A stretch of 20,122 nt of DNA from a bacterium HR36 (GTDB lineage: Bacteria > Planctomycetota > Planctomycetia > Gemmatales > HRBIN36). Of this stretch, positions 1-7,667 are shown piece by piece. The translations under genes were made by a program, and so were the position numbers. Under the pieces are notes generated by a model. The model saw only the letters and a program-made list of their open reading frames with translations. It ran no database searches and was not told the origin of the DNA. The stretch's first letter is position 1. Each line of letters begins with the position of its first letter. The stretch covers positions 1 to 20,122 of the forward strand of contig BEIM01000007.1 of assembly GCA_002898995.1 (NCBI GenBank), in the 5' to 3' direction.

Positions 1-50
1 ACGAAGTCGGCATCAGCTACGTTCCATTGCCCGCCGCCTTTCGCCGCCAC
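1..50 (-). CDS. motB: Flagellar motor protein MotB, N-terminus only (partial at window edge)
   Basis: Only the first 16 codons are present, and the gene runs off the left edge. Read on the minus strand from a GTG at 50-48, the peptide is MAAKGGGQWNVADADFV (the last codon is incomplete). This matches the conserved MotB start, a Lys-Gly-Gly-rich cytoplasmic stretch followed by a W-x-V-x-x-A-D-F-V segment that leads into the single membrane helix carrying the proton-binding aspartate. That helix lies outside the window. The gene begins 11 bp after the motA stop, the usual motA-motB order, so co-transcription is very likely. A run of five G just after the motA stop is the only Shine-Dalgarno-like sequence. 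No in-frame ATG competes with the GTG. MotB forms the peptidoglycan-anchored part of the stator. Confidence 0.8.
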   Translation of the reverse strand, partial: MAAKGGGQWNVADADF

Positions 51-61
51 CGTCTGCCCCC

Positions 62-913
62 CTAGCTACTGCCCATCAATTGTTTGAGCTCCTCGGCAGT
101 GGGTCGGCAATCACTACTAAGCACGCGGCTGACGCGCGTGACCAGTTCGCGGGGATTCGCCCCCTTGGCCAGTTCCACCGTTGCCAGAATGACGGCTCGC
201 AGGACCACCACTTCTTGCTCGCCCATGAGTTCGAGACGGCCAGCTAAAGGTGCTAGGAACCCATACGAGAGCAATATGCCCAGAAACGTCCCGACCAGTG
301 CCGCCCCGACCTTGTGGCCAATCTCCTCGACTGGGCCGTCAATGGCTTGCATGGTTACGACGATTCCCAGCACTGCCGCCACGATGCCGAAGCCCGGCAG
401 GCTATCCGCCGTCTTGGATAGGGCTGTGATCACCTGATGATGTTCACGTTCGCGCACCGTGATGTCCGCCTCCAGTTCGGTTTCCAGGGCACTGGGTTCC
501 GCGGAGCCATCCACAATGCGGCCGAGTGCGCTGCAAAGGAACTCGCGCAAATGGGGGTTGCCCAGCACGCGCGGATATTGGCGGAAGATGTCGCTGTTTT
601 CAGGTTCGGCTAAATGGCTATCCAGAGCGAGCATACCATCGCGACGTGCCAAACGTGCCAGAGCGTTGAGCAAGCCAAGCAGTTCCAGGCAGGTGCTCTT
701 GTCATAAGGGGAACCTTTTAGGACCTGGACAATGCCTTTGACCAGCTCCACCAGAACACGCTTGGGCGACATAATGATCAACGCTCCCAACGCCGCCCCA
801 CCTATGACCACGAGTTCGGAGGGATGGATGAGCGCGCCGATTTTACCTCCTGCCATCGTAAACCCGATGAGCACCGCAGCTAAGACGACAATGGCTCCAA
901 GTATGGCAATCAT
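62..913 (-). CDS. motA: Flagellar motor stator protein MotA
   Basis: This is the 283-residue inner-membrane stator subunit that, with MotB, couples ion flow to flagellar rotation. Four hydrophobic segments are visible at about residues 1-20, 33-50, 171-190 and 202-224, with a large cytoplasmic loop between the second and third. The two functionally important prolines fall at P173 (SLPGFG) and P222 (LAPLAG), the numbering known for E. coli MotA. In the cytoplasmic loop, R90 is present and an acidic residue (D98) stands where E. coli has E98; these contact the rotor protein FliG. Length is close to the family norm. The general MotA/TolQ/ExbB family is an alternative, but the adjacent motB start settles it. 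The ATG at 913 has only an AAAGG about 13 nt upstream as a possible ribosome site. A 164-bp gap separates it from hemE upstream. Confidence 0.93.
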   Translation of the reverse strand: MIAILGAIVVLAAVLIGFTMAGGKIGALIHPSELVVIGGAALGALIIMSPKRVLVELVKGIVQVLKGSPYDKSTCLELLGLLNALARLARRDGMLALDSHLAEPENSDIFRQYPRVLGNPHLREFLCSALGRIVDGSAEPSALETELEADITVREREHHQVITALSKTADSLPGFGIVAAVLGIVVTMQAIDGPVEEIGHKVGAALVGTFLGILLSYGFLAPLAGRLELMGEQEVVVLRAVILATVELAKGANPRELVTRVSRVLSSDCRPTAEELKQLMGSS

Positions 914-1077
914 GATGCTTTACGATGCCTTTGCACTTCGGCGTCAATCTTGCGCTCTCGGCAAAACCACTATTAGCGGTTTGTCGCGCCCAAGCCGAAC
1001 AAGTTTAACACACGTTCCTGGTCAGAGTCGCGGTATTGCGCAACACCAACTGGCGTATGCCTGCAACCATGGTGCGT

Positions 1078-2112
1078 TTAAGCTTCCGCGCCTCGTACGG
1101 TGGCCACGAAGGCGGCGAAGTTTTCCGCCGGCGTTTGCGGATCCACGCCATGATTGAGATTGACGATGTGGGAACGTCGGCCACCCGCACGGATGCATTC
1201 TTGCGTAGCGTGGATCACCTGTAGCGGCGTTCCTTCACGCAGCAGCCTGGCGTCCACGTTGCCTTGCAAGACGACCTCCGGATGCCGTTGGCGCAACTCC
1301 CGCAAATTATGCCGCACTCCTAAGCTCACCGCCGCTGCACCGCTGGCCAATAGCCAATCGAAGTAGGGACATTCCTTGACAAACAAGATACCAGGCGCTT
1401 CCGCTACTGCGGTGAAAATTCGCTGGTGATAAGGCAGCGCCCAGCGCTGATAATCCTCGGGAGCCAGCATGCCAGCCCAGGAGTCGAATAGCTGCCAGGC
1501 ATGCGCGCCGTGTTGCACAAGCGTCCGCAAAAAATGGATGGTGGCCGATTCCAGTTTGGCGAGCAATACCTCGAAAGTTTCAGGGTTCTCCGCGGCAAAG
1601 CGGCACGTGGCCGAAACATCTTTCCCCGTACCTAGGCAGTAGCTGGCCAGCGTGAATGGTGCTCCAGCGAAGACCAGGATAGGCAGCCGTGTCCGCACCG
1701 TGCCCTGCTCATTCTCCCGCAGCGCTGTGCGGACGTAGGCCAGCGTATCCAGTACACTTCGAAACCTATCGGCGTCTGGCTCTCCGTGAAGGCGGCGAGC
1801 TTGACTCATTGAAACAATTGGCGGATTGGGCATTGGGCCGACTTCGGCGTGCATCTCAAACACCACCCCCATGGCCTGAGCTAACGTTGTGATGTCATAA
1901 AACAGGATAATCGCATCCACGCCGAACCGCTCAGGCAACAGCGAAACCTCCGCAGCCAGCCGGCTGTTGGACGCGAATTCATAGAACGAGCGCCGCCCAC
2001 GTAGCTGACGAAACATCGGGTCCCAACGTCCCGCCTGCCGCATGGCCCAAACCGGCGGCCTCGGTAATGGTTCGCCGCGCAAGGCCCGCAACAGCAAGTA
2101 GTCCGCAAACAT
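1078..2112 (-). CDS. hemE: Uroporphyrinogen decarboxylase
   Basis: HemE is a cytoplasmic enzyme that removes four carboxyl groups from uroporphyrinogen III to give coproporphyrinogen III in heme synthesis. The 344-residue length is typical. The N-terminal signature is present as PPVWAMRQAGRW at residues 19-30, with the substrate-binding arginines, although the usual Tyr after R is Trp here. The catalytic aspartate is in FYDI (D73). The second signature appears as FAGAPFTLASY (148-158), followed by LFDSWAG (208-214) and LQGNVD (282-287). The C-terminal IVNLNHGVDPQTP is a mild variant of the common NLGHG-x-x-P-x-TP motif. It is the last gene of a minus-strand cluster. Its ribosome site overlaps the end of the uma2 gene, so translation is probably coupled. 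Planctomycetes make heme for cytochromes, and sharing a cluster with quinone genes makes respiratory sense. Confidence 0.95.
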   Translation of the reverse strand: MFADYLLLRALRGEPLPRPPVWAMRQAGRWDPMFRQLRGRRSFYEFASNSRLAAEVSLLPERFGVDAIILFYDITTLAQAMGVVFEMHAEVGPMPNPPIVSMSQARRLHGEPDADRFRSVLDTLAYVRTALRENEQGTVRTRLPILVFAGAPFTLASYCLGTGKDVSATCRFAAENPETFEVLLAKLESATIHFLRTLVQHGAHAWQLFDSWAGMLAPEDYQRWALPYHQRIFTAVAEAPGILFVKECPYFDWLLASGAAAVSLGVRHNLRELRQRHPEVVLQGNVDARLLREGTPLQVIHATQECIRAGGRRSHIVNLNHGVDPQTPAENFAAFVATVRGAEA

Positions 2113-2118
2113 TCGGCT

Positions 2119-2739
2119 TCACTCCTTTGGTTCGCTCAGGGCCTGTTGGGCGGACACCTGGGCATAGCGTTCCAGCGGTACAAAAATCTCCCGCACTGCG
2201 AGCCGCAAACCTGGCAACACCGGCTCCCCCGTCAACTCGTCTTGCTCCCCCAAGGTCTCCCCACGCCCACCTGGGCGATACACGTACACATGCCGCGGCT
2301 CCGGATGCACTACCCAGATCAATGGCACACCCGCACGCAGATAATCCTGAATCCGCCTGCCTACGTCACTTACTTCGTCATGCGGCGACACCACTTCCAC
2401 GACCAAATCGGGCCGCATGCGAATATGCCCTGGCTCCCACAAGCCCAGCGTAATCCGCTCCCGCCTAATGAAAGAGACATCCGGCTTACGCATCTTGTCC
2501 GGCTCACCGGGAAAGCAACGGTAACTGGCATCCGTCATCAACACCAGCCCCAAATCGCGTTCCTTAACATACTGCCTGAGTAACCCAAACACCTCGCCGG
2601 CCACCGGCACCGCTGTAGTTGCCATGGTTTTGCCCACCAGCTTGCCGTTCACCAGTTCGCAACGGCGATCCTTGGGTAGCTTGAGCAAATCCTTGGGCGT
2701 TACTTTCGGCCTGTCCCAAACAGCAGCGGTCGCGCTCAT
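2119..2739 (-). CDS. Uma2-family putative endonuclease (PD-(D/E)XK fold)
   Basis: This 206-residue protein belongs to the Uma2 (DUF820) family, predicted restriction-endonuclease-like nucleases that are often multiplied in cyanobacteria and planctomycetes and whose roles are mostly unknown. Visible motifs are KPDVSF (85-90) and RPDLVVEVVSP (109-119, with D111 and E115), the acidic core of the family. They are followed by the characteristic DYLRAGVPLIWVVHPE segment (132-147) and a VYVYRP strand. The lysine often seen after the SP motif is an arginine here (R128/R129), so activity is uncertain. The start at 2739 was chosen because AGGGA lies 5 nt upstream. The frame stays open to 2940, but that extension would overlap the menG gene and has no family resemblance. 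It sits between menG (87 bp upstream) and hemE (6 bp downstream). It probably entered an existing metabolic cluster and has no clear link to the pathway. Confidence 0.88.
   Translation of the reverse strand: MSATAAVWDRPKVTPKDLLKLPKDRRCELVNGKLVGKTMATTAVPVAGEVFGLLRQYVKERDLGLVLMTDASYRCFPGEPDKMRKPDVSFIRRERITLGLWEPGHIRMRPDLVVEVVSPHDEVSDVGRRIQDYLRAGVPLIWVVHPEPRHVYVYRPGGRGETLGEQDELTGEPVLPGLRLAVREIFVPLERYAQVSAQQALSEPKE
2122..2128 (-). promoter_or_regulatory. hemE ribosome binding site abutting the uma2 stop
   Basis: The sequence AAAGGAG on the minus strand lies 9 nt before the hemE ATG and directly adjoins the TGA stop of the Uma2 gene (2121-2119). This supports the hemE start and suggests that ribosomes finishing uma2 reinitiate on hemE. 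Confidence 0.75.
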
Positions 2740-2824
2740 GGCTGGTCCCTTGACTAAGGCTCCCCGTCGTGATTGACTCCGGGATTTCAAGCTTGCTGGC
2801 AGCGGGCAATTCGTTGCGCGTCGG

Positions 2825-3610
2825 TCAAGGCATTGCGCGAGGGAGGACCTGGTGTTTCTGGGTAGCGGCAGTGCTGGCCCTGGCTTGCTGGGAGGCGCCC
2901 GGTTTAGTGCCGACGTACAGCGTGGCAATGCGGAAAGCAAACGGGCGGAACCAGACGTTTTCCAGTCCCGCTTGGCGCATCTCCTGGGCCAAGGCTTCCC
3001 CGTCCGGAAATTCGAGGACGCTGGCCGGGAGATAATGATAGGCGGAATGTCCCGAGATCAGCTGGCCGACGCACGGCAAGATCCTGCGAAAGTACCAGCA
3101 ATACAATCGGCCCCACAGGGAGTTGCTCGGACGCGAAAACTCCAAAATCACCACTTGGCCGGTGGGTTGGGCCACACGCACCATCTCTGCCAAACCCCGG
3201 CGATAATCCGAGATGTTACGCAGGCCAAAAGCCACGCAGACAATTTGAAACTGGTTGGCGGCAAATGGCAGGTTTTGGGCGTCCGCCTGCACAAAGCGAA
3301 CATTGCTGGCACGCTTTCGCGCCGCTTTGCGCCGCGCCAGACTGAGCATTTCGCTACAAAAATCGGCGCCGATCACATTCACCTGTCCGCCAGCGGCTCG
3401 CCAGTACGCCAATGCCAGGTCTCCGGTTCCAGTGCAAACGTCGAGGATCGCGCCCTTTCTGGCTGGCGGTACCAGACGCGTCGTTTTCCAACGCCAATAA
3501 CGGTCCACGTTGCAGCTGAGGACGTGGTTGAGCAAATCGTAAGTCGGCGCAATTGCTCCGAACATACGGCGAATGCGAGTTTCGCTCTTGTCCAGCAGCG
3601 GGGTACTCAT
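2825..3610 (-). CDS. ubiE: Ubiquinone/menaquinone methyltransferase UbiE/MenG
   Basis: This is a SAM-dependent C-methyltransferase that methylates the demethylquinone ring, probably demethylmenaquinone to menaquinone in this phylum. The 261 residues include the N-terminal MFGAIAPTYDLLN signature (16-28), SAM motif I as LDVCTGTGD (56-64), an acidic motif II in GADF (81-84), and the UbiE-specific FGLRNI (128-133) and LEFSRP (156-161). The tail pattern Y-x-x-L-x-x-S-V-x-x-FP is at 191-202, and the C-terminal extension of about 25 residues is variable. It lies 84 bp downstream of the UbiD-like decarboxylase on the same strand, which fits a quinone-synthesis operon. No clear Shine-Dalgarno is visible before the ATG at 3610, so the start rests on the family-like N-terminus. 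MenG and UbiE cannot be told apart by sequence, and planctomycetes are known for menaquinones. Confidence 0.93.
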   Translation of the reverse strand: MSTPLLDKSETRIRRMFGAIAPTYDLLNHVLSCNVDRYWRWKTTRLVPPARKGAILDVCTGTGDLALAYWRAAGGQVNVIGADFCSEMLSLARRKAARKRASNVRFVQADAQNLPFAANQFQIVCVAFGLRNISDYRRGLAEMVRVAQPTGQVVILEFSRPSNSLWGRLYCWYFRRILPCVGQLISGHSAYHYLPASVLEFPDGEALAQEMRQAGLENVWFRPFAFRIATLYVGTKPGASQQARASTAATQKHQVLPRAMP

Positions 3611-3673
3611 GGCGAAGGTTGGGGCTAATGCGCCATGGGTTGGGTTTGCCCCAGATCGCGTCGCGGACGAGCC

Positions 3674-3696
3674 AGGCGGGTAAAGTTCTCCCGCCT
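3674..3696 (-). terminator. Hairpin overlapping the ubiD stop codon
   Basis: A 7-bp inverted repeat, AGGCGGG and CCCGCCT around a 9-nt loop, spans the end of the decarboxylase gene including its stop codon. No T-run follows in the transcript direction. It may therefore be an mRNA-stability hairpin or a chance match and not a true terminator, especially as menG continues on the same strand. Confidence 0.2.
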
Positions 3697-5215
3697 AGCG
3701 TGCACGCTGGAAGAGTCGGCGCAAGTGCGGGCCAATGCCTTTACCCACAGGGCCGGGGTCGGGGCCAAGTCCGTATTCCGCCCAGCGGGCCGTGACTTTG
3801 GCGATGGTTGCTGCGTCCATCAGGATTTCCTCGGGCCAGGGGCGTGGATGGCCTTCTTCCGGCAACTTGCGAGTAGCATCTATTCCCATTTTGTGTCCCA
3901 CGCCACACACTGGTGCCGCATGATCAAGAATGTCCGTCGGGCCTTCGCAGAATACGACATCCCGGCCTGGATGCACGTTGGCACCTACATGGAACCAGAC
4001 CTCGTCATAATTGTGCACGTCCACATCTTCGTCCACCACCACGATGATTTTGCTGAACATCATCTGCCCCAGGCTCCAAATTGCACTCATCACTTTGCGC
4101 GCTTGCTGTGGCCAACGTTTGCGGATAGAAACGAAGCAGAAATTGTGGAAAACGCCAAACCAGGGCAAGTCGTAATCTACGACTTCAGGAATGAACATCT
4201 TCACCAGCGGCAGGAACAGCCGCTCCGTCGCTTTGCCGAGGTAACAGTCTTCCATCGGCGGTTTGCCAACGATCGTCGTCGGGTAAACGGCATTCGCACG
4301 GTGGGTGATGGCGGTGACGTGAAACACGGGAAACTGATCCGCCAGGCTGTAAAACCCGGTATGGTCGCCGAACGGTCCTTCGGTAACCAGAGGCTCTGAA
4401 GGATCAATATAGCCCTCGATGACGATCTCCGCACTTGCTGGCACCTCGAGGTCTATCGTCTTACAGGGAACCAGTTCCACAGGTCGGCCACGCAAAAACC
4501 CACCCAGCAGGCATTCGTCGGTACTAGGCGGCAGCGGCGCCGTGGCCATGTACGTGTACACTGGATCGCCACCTAACGCCACCGCAATGGGCATGCGCTG
4601 GCCCAACCGCTTGTACAGCTGATAATGCTGACACCCGTCGTGATGCAGGTGCCAATGCATCGCCGTTCTGTTCGGACCTAACAGCTGCAAACGGTACAGC
4701 CCAACATTGCGTTCCCCAGTTTCCGGATTACGGGTGTACACCTGGCCAAACGTAATAAACCGTCCCGCGTCCTTCGGCCAGCACTGTAATACGGGCAATT
4801 CGAACAGATTCACCTGGGAGCCCGTTTTGACGATTTCCTGGCACGGTCCACTGCGGACTATCTTCGGCGGAATCGCACGCAACTGCGGCAGGATTTCTAA
4901 GGCTTTATGAATCTTGCCCAAGAAAGTTTCTGGAATCTCGGGCTTGGTCAAGGCGGCGATCTTGTCGGCCAAATCGTCAAGCTTTTTCACCCCCAAGGCC
5001 TTGGCCGTGCGCTTTTCCGAGCCGAATAAATTGATCACCACAGGAAACGCGGAGCCCCGCACCCGCTCAAAGAACAACGCCGGCCCGCCCACCTTGCTGA
5101 TGCGGTCCGTAATTTCCGTAATTTCCAGGATGGGATCGACCTCGACCCGCACTCGCACGAGTTCGCCTTCGGCCTCCAGTTCTTCGAGGAATTCCCGCAA
5201 CGATTCGTAAGCCAT
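3695..5215 (-). CDS. ubiD: UbiD-family prenylated-FMN decarboxylase
   Basis: This is a 506-residue cytoplasmic decarboxylase of the UbiD family, which uses prenylated FMN to remove a carboxyl group from aromatic or unsaturated acids. In this context the substrate is probably a quinone precursor. Family motifs are RNVGLYRLQ (169-177), MHWHLHHDG (186-194, where many relatives have MHW-x-x-HKGG), the EIVIEG (263-268) stretch, and EGPFGDHTGFYS (279-290) with catalytic acidic residues. Residues near the end (GHKMGIDATRKLPEEG) are also typical. The start was placed at ATG 5215 because a GGGAG lies 6 nt upstream and MAYESLREFLEELE is the normal family N-terminus. The frame is open back to 5242. It is the first gene of the ubiD-menG-uma2-hemE cluster. 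In menaquinone producers such proteins act in the futalosine route (MqnL-like) or a UbiD role; the sequence alone does not say which. A UbiX-type prenyltransferase must be elsewhere. Confidence 0.92.
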   Translation of the reverse strand: MAYESLREFLEELEAEGELVRVRVEVDPILEITEITDRISKVGGPALFFERVRGSAFPVVINLFGSEKRTAKALGVKKLDDLADKIAALTKPEIPETFLGKIHKALEILPQLRAIPPKIVRSGPCQEIVKTGSQVNLFELPVLQCWPKDAGRFITFGQVYTRNPETGERNVGLYRLQLLGPNRTAMHWHLHHDGCQHYQLYKRLGQRMPIAVALGGDPVYTYMATAPLPPSTDECLLGGFLRGRPVELVPCKTIDLEVPASAEIVIEGYIDPSEPLVTEGPFGDHTGFYSLADQFPVFHVTAITHRANAVYPTTIVGKPPMEDCYLGKATERLFLPLVKMFIPEVVDYDLPWFGVFHNFCFVSIRKRWPQQARKVMSAIWSLGQMMFSKIIVVVDEDVDVHNYDEVWFHVGANVHPGRDVVFCEGPTDILDHAAPVCGVGHKMGIDATRKLPEEGHPRPWPEEILMDAATIAKVTARWAEYGLGPDPGPVGKGIGPHLRRLFQRAR

Positions 5216-5572
5216 CTTGCTCTCCCTGGGCGAGTACCCCATCCATTATCCGTCTCTATCTGATTACAGGCCAGTCACGCGTTGCACGCAAGCGTGCGGG
5301 CAGGGCCAGCTTCTTCTGTATCATACTTGCGAATCGGCAAACGCCGTGGCCTAGAAACTACGCACTTGCTCCGGCCGCCAACCGGTTTACACATGCTGCG
5401 GGTGGAGCATGCCGACCAGAGAAAGGTGCCGGGACAACCGTAAAGGTGCCGGGTCAACCGTTGAATGGCTGCTCGTTAGGAATTCTCAATGTGCCTCCGA
5501 CCAATAATCCCGCTAGTTGAGCGATATAAGCATAGAATGCCAGATCGTACCGTCTGAGCGGAGGGTGTAGCC
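5216..5572. other. Divergent intergenic region between ubiD and the 5573 gene
   Basis: These 357 bp separate two divergent genes and must hold both promoters, but no convincing -35/-10 pair was found. A TATGAT on the minus strand near 5320 could be a -10 element for the ubiD cluster, without a good -35. A GCACGC-AA-GCGTGC dyad is at 5284-5297. Two adjacent 20-bp direct repeats lie at 5421-5460. An 11-bp dyad, TCAACCGTTGA (5454-5464), overlaps the second repeat. The plus-strand gene has GGAGG 8 nt before its ATG. No protein-coding gene is supported here. Confidence 0.6.
5421..5460. repeat. Two tandem 20-bp direct repeats
   Basis: Copy one (5421-5440) reads GAAAGGTGCCGGGACAACCG and copy two (5441-5460) reads TAAAGGTGCCGGGTCAACCG. 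They differ only at positions 1 and 14. They lie in the divergent region, about 205 bp from the ubiD start and 113 bp from the 5573 start. They could be binding sites for a regulator or a fragment of a dispersed repeat family. The second copy ends in the dyad TCAACCGTTGA. Confidence 0.85.
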
Positions 5573-7354
5573 ATGAGTAGCAAGACGAACGCTTGCTGGA
5601 AGAAACGCGTCGAGGGAATCGGTGGCTGTGGTCGGGAGTGTGCCGCCAGGCTTTGCTGGCTTAGCGGGCTGCGGACCCTGCGCATGGGAACTGGATTAGT
5701 TTCCCTAGCCTTTCTTGCCAGCATCGTGTGCGGTGCCTTACAGGCGGAACCGGTCAGCCGGGCCGATAAGCCTGCTGCGCCGCAGCCAGCTTGGGGAGAC
5801 AAACCCTGCGATAAACAGGCATCACCCAACTCTGAGAAAGCGCCTAGCGCCTCTGTCAGAGTTCAGCCGTGGGTAACTCTGGGGCGCGAAACAACCTTCT
5901 TCACCGAGCCGCTAGACAGATTCGGCTACGTGGACTATGCTGCCGCGCTAAGTCAGGAACTGGGCCGGGGCGTTCCGCCGGAGAAGAACGCCTATGTTTT
6001 GCTCTTGCGAGCGATTGGTCCACGTCCATTAGGCGAGGAGCGCTTGCCCGACGTTTTGTTTCGACGTTTGGGCATGGAGCCATTGCCCGACCAGGGTGAG
6101 TACTTTGTGCCCCTTGCTCCCTACCTTCGGGAAGGGGCAGGGCTGAAAAACGGTGCCGCGATTGACTCCGTGCTGGCGCAAGAAAGGGTGGCACGAACAC
6201 GTTCTTGGCGGGAACAGGACCATCCGCATCTGGCGGCCTGGTTGAAAGCGAATGAGAAGCCGTTGGCCCTGGTGATCGAAGCGGCACAACGTCCCCTTTA
6301 CTTTCGTCCTATTGTTCGCACCGAAAAGCTCGCAGGAGATGCTTCTGAACTGGTCATGGTGTCTGACCTGCTAGCATTGCGGGAAATGGCTAGCGCCTTG
6401 ATGCTGCGGGCGATGCTGCACGTTTCCCATACTGATTACGGGCTGGCTTGGCGCGATTTGTACACCGTCCTGCGGATAGCCCGGCTGGTCGGACAAGCAT
6501 TCTCAATCGAAGTCCTGATAGGGTCGGCCCTTGAAAGCACGGCCGCTAATTCCGTTATCGCCTACCTTGAACACGCGCCGTTGACCCCTGCTCAATGGCG
6601 CCAGCGCTTGCAGGAGCTACAAAATCTGCCACCACGCAAACCGCTTGCGGACATCGTTTATTGGGGCGAACGCGCCTTCTGCTTAGATTTTATGCAGAAT
6701 CTGCACCTCCATCACTTCCGCGCTCTTGCGAGTTATCATGGTGGCTCGGAGAAAACGTTACTGTACTTGCTGGCCCCCAAGTTGTTTCCCTGGGAGAAGA
6801 TACTGCGGCGAACTAATGCCTGCTACGATGAGATAGCAAGGGCACTGCGGGAGCCTGACCGTGCCCGGCGAACCAAAGCCCTTCGCGCTTTCTTTGAACA
6901 AAAGCTGAGTAAACTAGCCAAACAAGAGAGCGACGAGGCCCAGTTGAAGGCACTGCTGAAGATTCTCAGCGACGCCGACTCAGACCAGGCCGAGCAATGG
7001 ACCGCTAGGCTTATTGCTATGGGCTACCAACCCCTCTTACGAGTGATGCAATCCTGCGACCGCGCGGATCAGACACATGCGTTGCTACAAACCGCTCTTG
7101 TCCTGCACATTTATCGCCTGGAGCAGGGCCAGTATCCCGAAAAACTAAAGGACCTCGTTCCGAAGTACCGGGCAGATGTTCCAAGGGACGTGTTTTCAGG
7201 CCAACCCCTGATCTATCGGCGTACTGCCCGAGGTTTTCTGCTGTATAGCGTCGGACCGAACGAGAAAGACGACGGTGGTCGCACGGCTACTGATAAGCCG
7301 CCGGGTGACGATATTCGTGTGCAAATTCCCAAGCCGGAGCCATCCACTCCCTGA
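5573..7354 (+). CDS. Exported planctomycete protein of unknown function with C-terminal YSVG/DDGG module
   Basis: The function is not recognised. The 593-residue product has a long basic N-region, a hydrophobic stretch at about 39-56, and a likely signal peptidase site after ALQA (residue 58), so it is probably exported or anchored. A second in-frame Met at residue 38 would give a more usual signal peptide, but the upstream ATG at 5573 has GGAGG 8 nt before it and the inner one has no ribosome site. The body is helical and carries phrases familiar from planctomycete hypothetical families, such as HPHLAAWLKANEKPLALVIEA and RPLYFRPIVR. The C-terminal module (about 516-569) has EQGQYPEKLKDLVPKY, a PRD, then FLLYSVGPNEKDDGG. 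It resembles the C-terminal pattern of type II pseudopilins (G-x-YP-x-x-L ... DDGG), which is inference. The protein encoded at 9245-11134 ends in the same module. Enolase follows after 313 bp. Confidence 0.85.
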   Translation: MSSKTNACWKKRVEGIGGCGRECAARLCWLSGLRTLRMGTGLVSLAFLASIVCGALQAEPVSRADKPAAPQPAWGDKPCDKQASPNSEKAPSASVRVQPWVTLGRETTFFTEPLDRFGYVDYAAALSQELGRGVPPEKNAYVLLLRAIGPRPLGEERLPDVLFRRLGMEPLPDQGEYFVPLAPYLREGAGLKNGAAIDSVLAQERVARTRSWREQDHPHLAAWLKANEKPLALVIEAAQRPLYFRPIVRTEKLAGDASELVMVSDLLALREMASALMLRAMLHVSHTDYGLAWRDLYTVLRIARLVGQAFSIEVLIGSALESTAANSVIAYLEHAPLTPAQWRQRLQELQNLPPRKPLADIVYWGERAFCLDFMQNLHLHHFRALASYHGGSEKTLLYLLAPKLFPWEKILRRTNACYDEIARALREPDRARRTKALRAFFEQKLSKLAKQESDEAQLKALLKILSDADSDQAEQWTARLIAMGYQPLLRVMQSCDRADQTHALLQTALVLHIYRLEQGQYPEKLKDLVPKYRADVPRDVFSGQPLIYRRTARGFLLYSVGPNEKDDGGRTATDKPPGDDIRVQIPKPEPSTP

Positions 7355-7667
7355 TTATTGTTTGGCGACGAAAGCGCTTTCTAGCCGCAAGTCGCGAAGC
7401 AGTGTAGCGTAAGGCCTGGATCGCGCAGTGGCACTGCGAGCTGGTCGTGCGTTGTGTCATTCTCCGTGCGATGAATCTCGGACATGTAATGCGCCCTGTC
7501 GCAGCGCGCGCTAGCGCGGGCACGCAACCGGATTTGTTTGTGTTGCGGCAAACTGTCCCAGTAAGCGGTTCCTTGCGGCTTCGCTTGCCCGAGGCCCAAT
7601 TGGTGCATATCGGTAGTAAAGGCGCGGCTGAGCGTGCCGCGTAGCAATTTTCGCCGAGGAATGCACG
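7355..7667. other. Intergenic region upstream of eno with three perfect dyads
   Basis: This is a 313-bp gap without a credible gene. It holds the 12-bp palindrome GAAAGCGCTTTC (7370-7381), just past the stop of the previous gene. It also holds a 15-bp dyad CGCAGTG-G-CACTGCG (7424-7438) and the 12-bp palindrome CGCGCTAGCGCG (7507-7518). A hairpin CGCGGC-7nt-GCCGCG (7623-7641) lies 26 nt before the enolase ATG. It is followed five bases later by ATTTT, so it could act as an attenuator or simply be a 5' leader stem. The eno ribosome site GAGGAA is at about 7655-7660. No clear promoter was identified. Confidence 0.55.

Noticed and set aside
2740..2940. Upstream extension of the Uma2 frame to 273 residues.
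   Set aside because: It overlaps the menG coding region, has no Uma2 similarity, and a good ribosome site precedes ATG 2739.
2852..3628. A 258-codon plus-strand open frame.
   Set aside because: It is the exact antisense of menG, whose methyltransferase motifs are clear.
3635..4399. A 254-codon plus-strand open frame.
   Set aside because: It lies almost entirely antisense to the well-supported ubiD gene and shows no protein motif.
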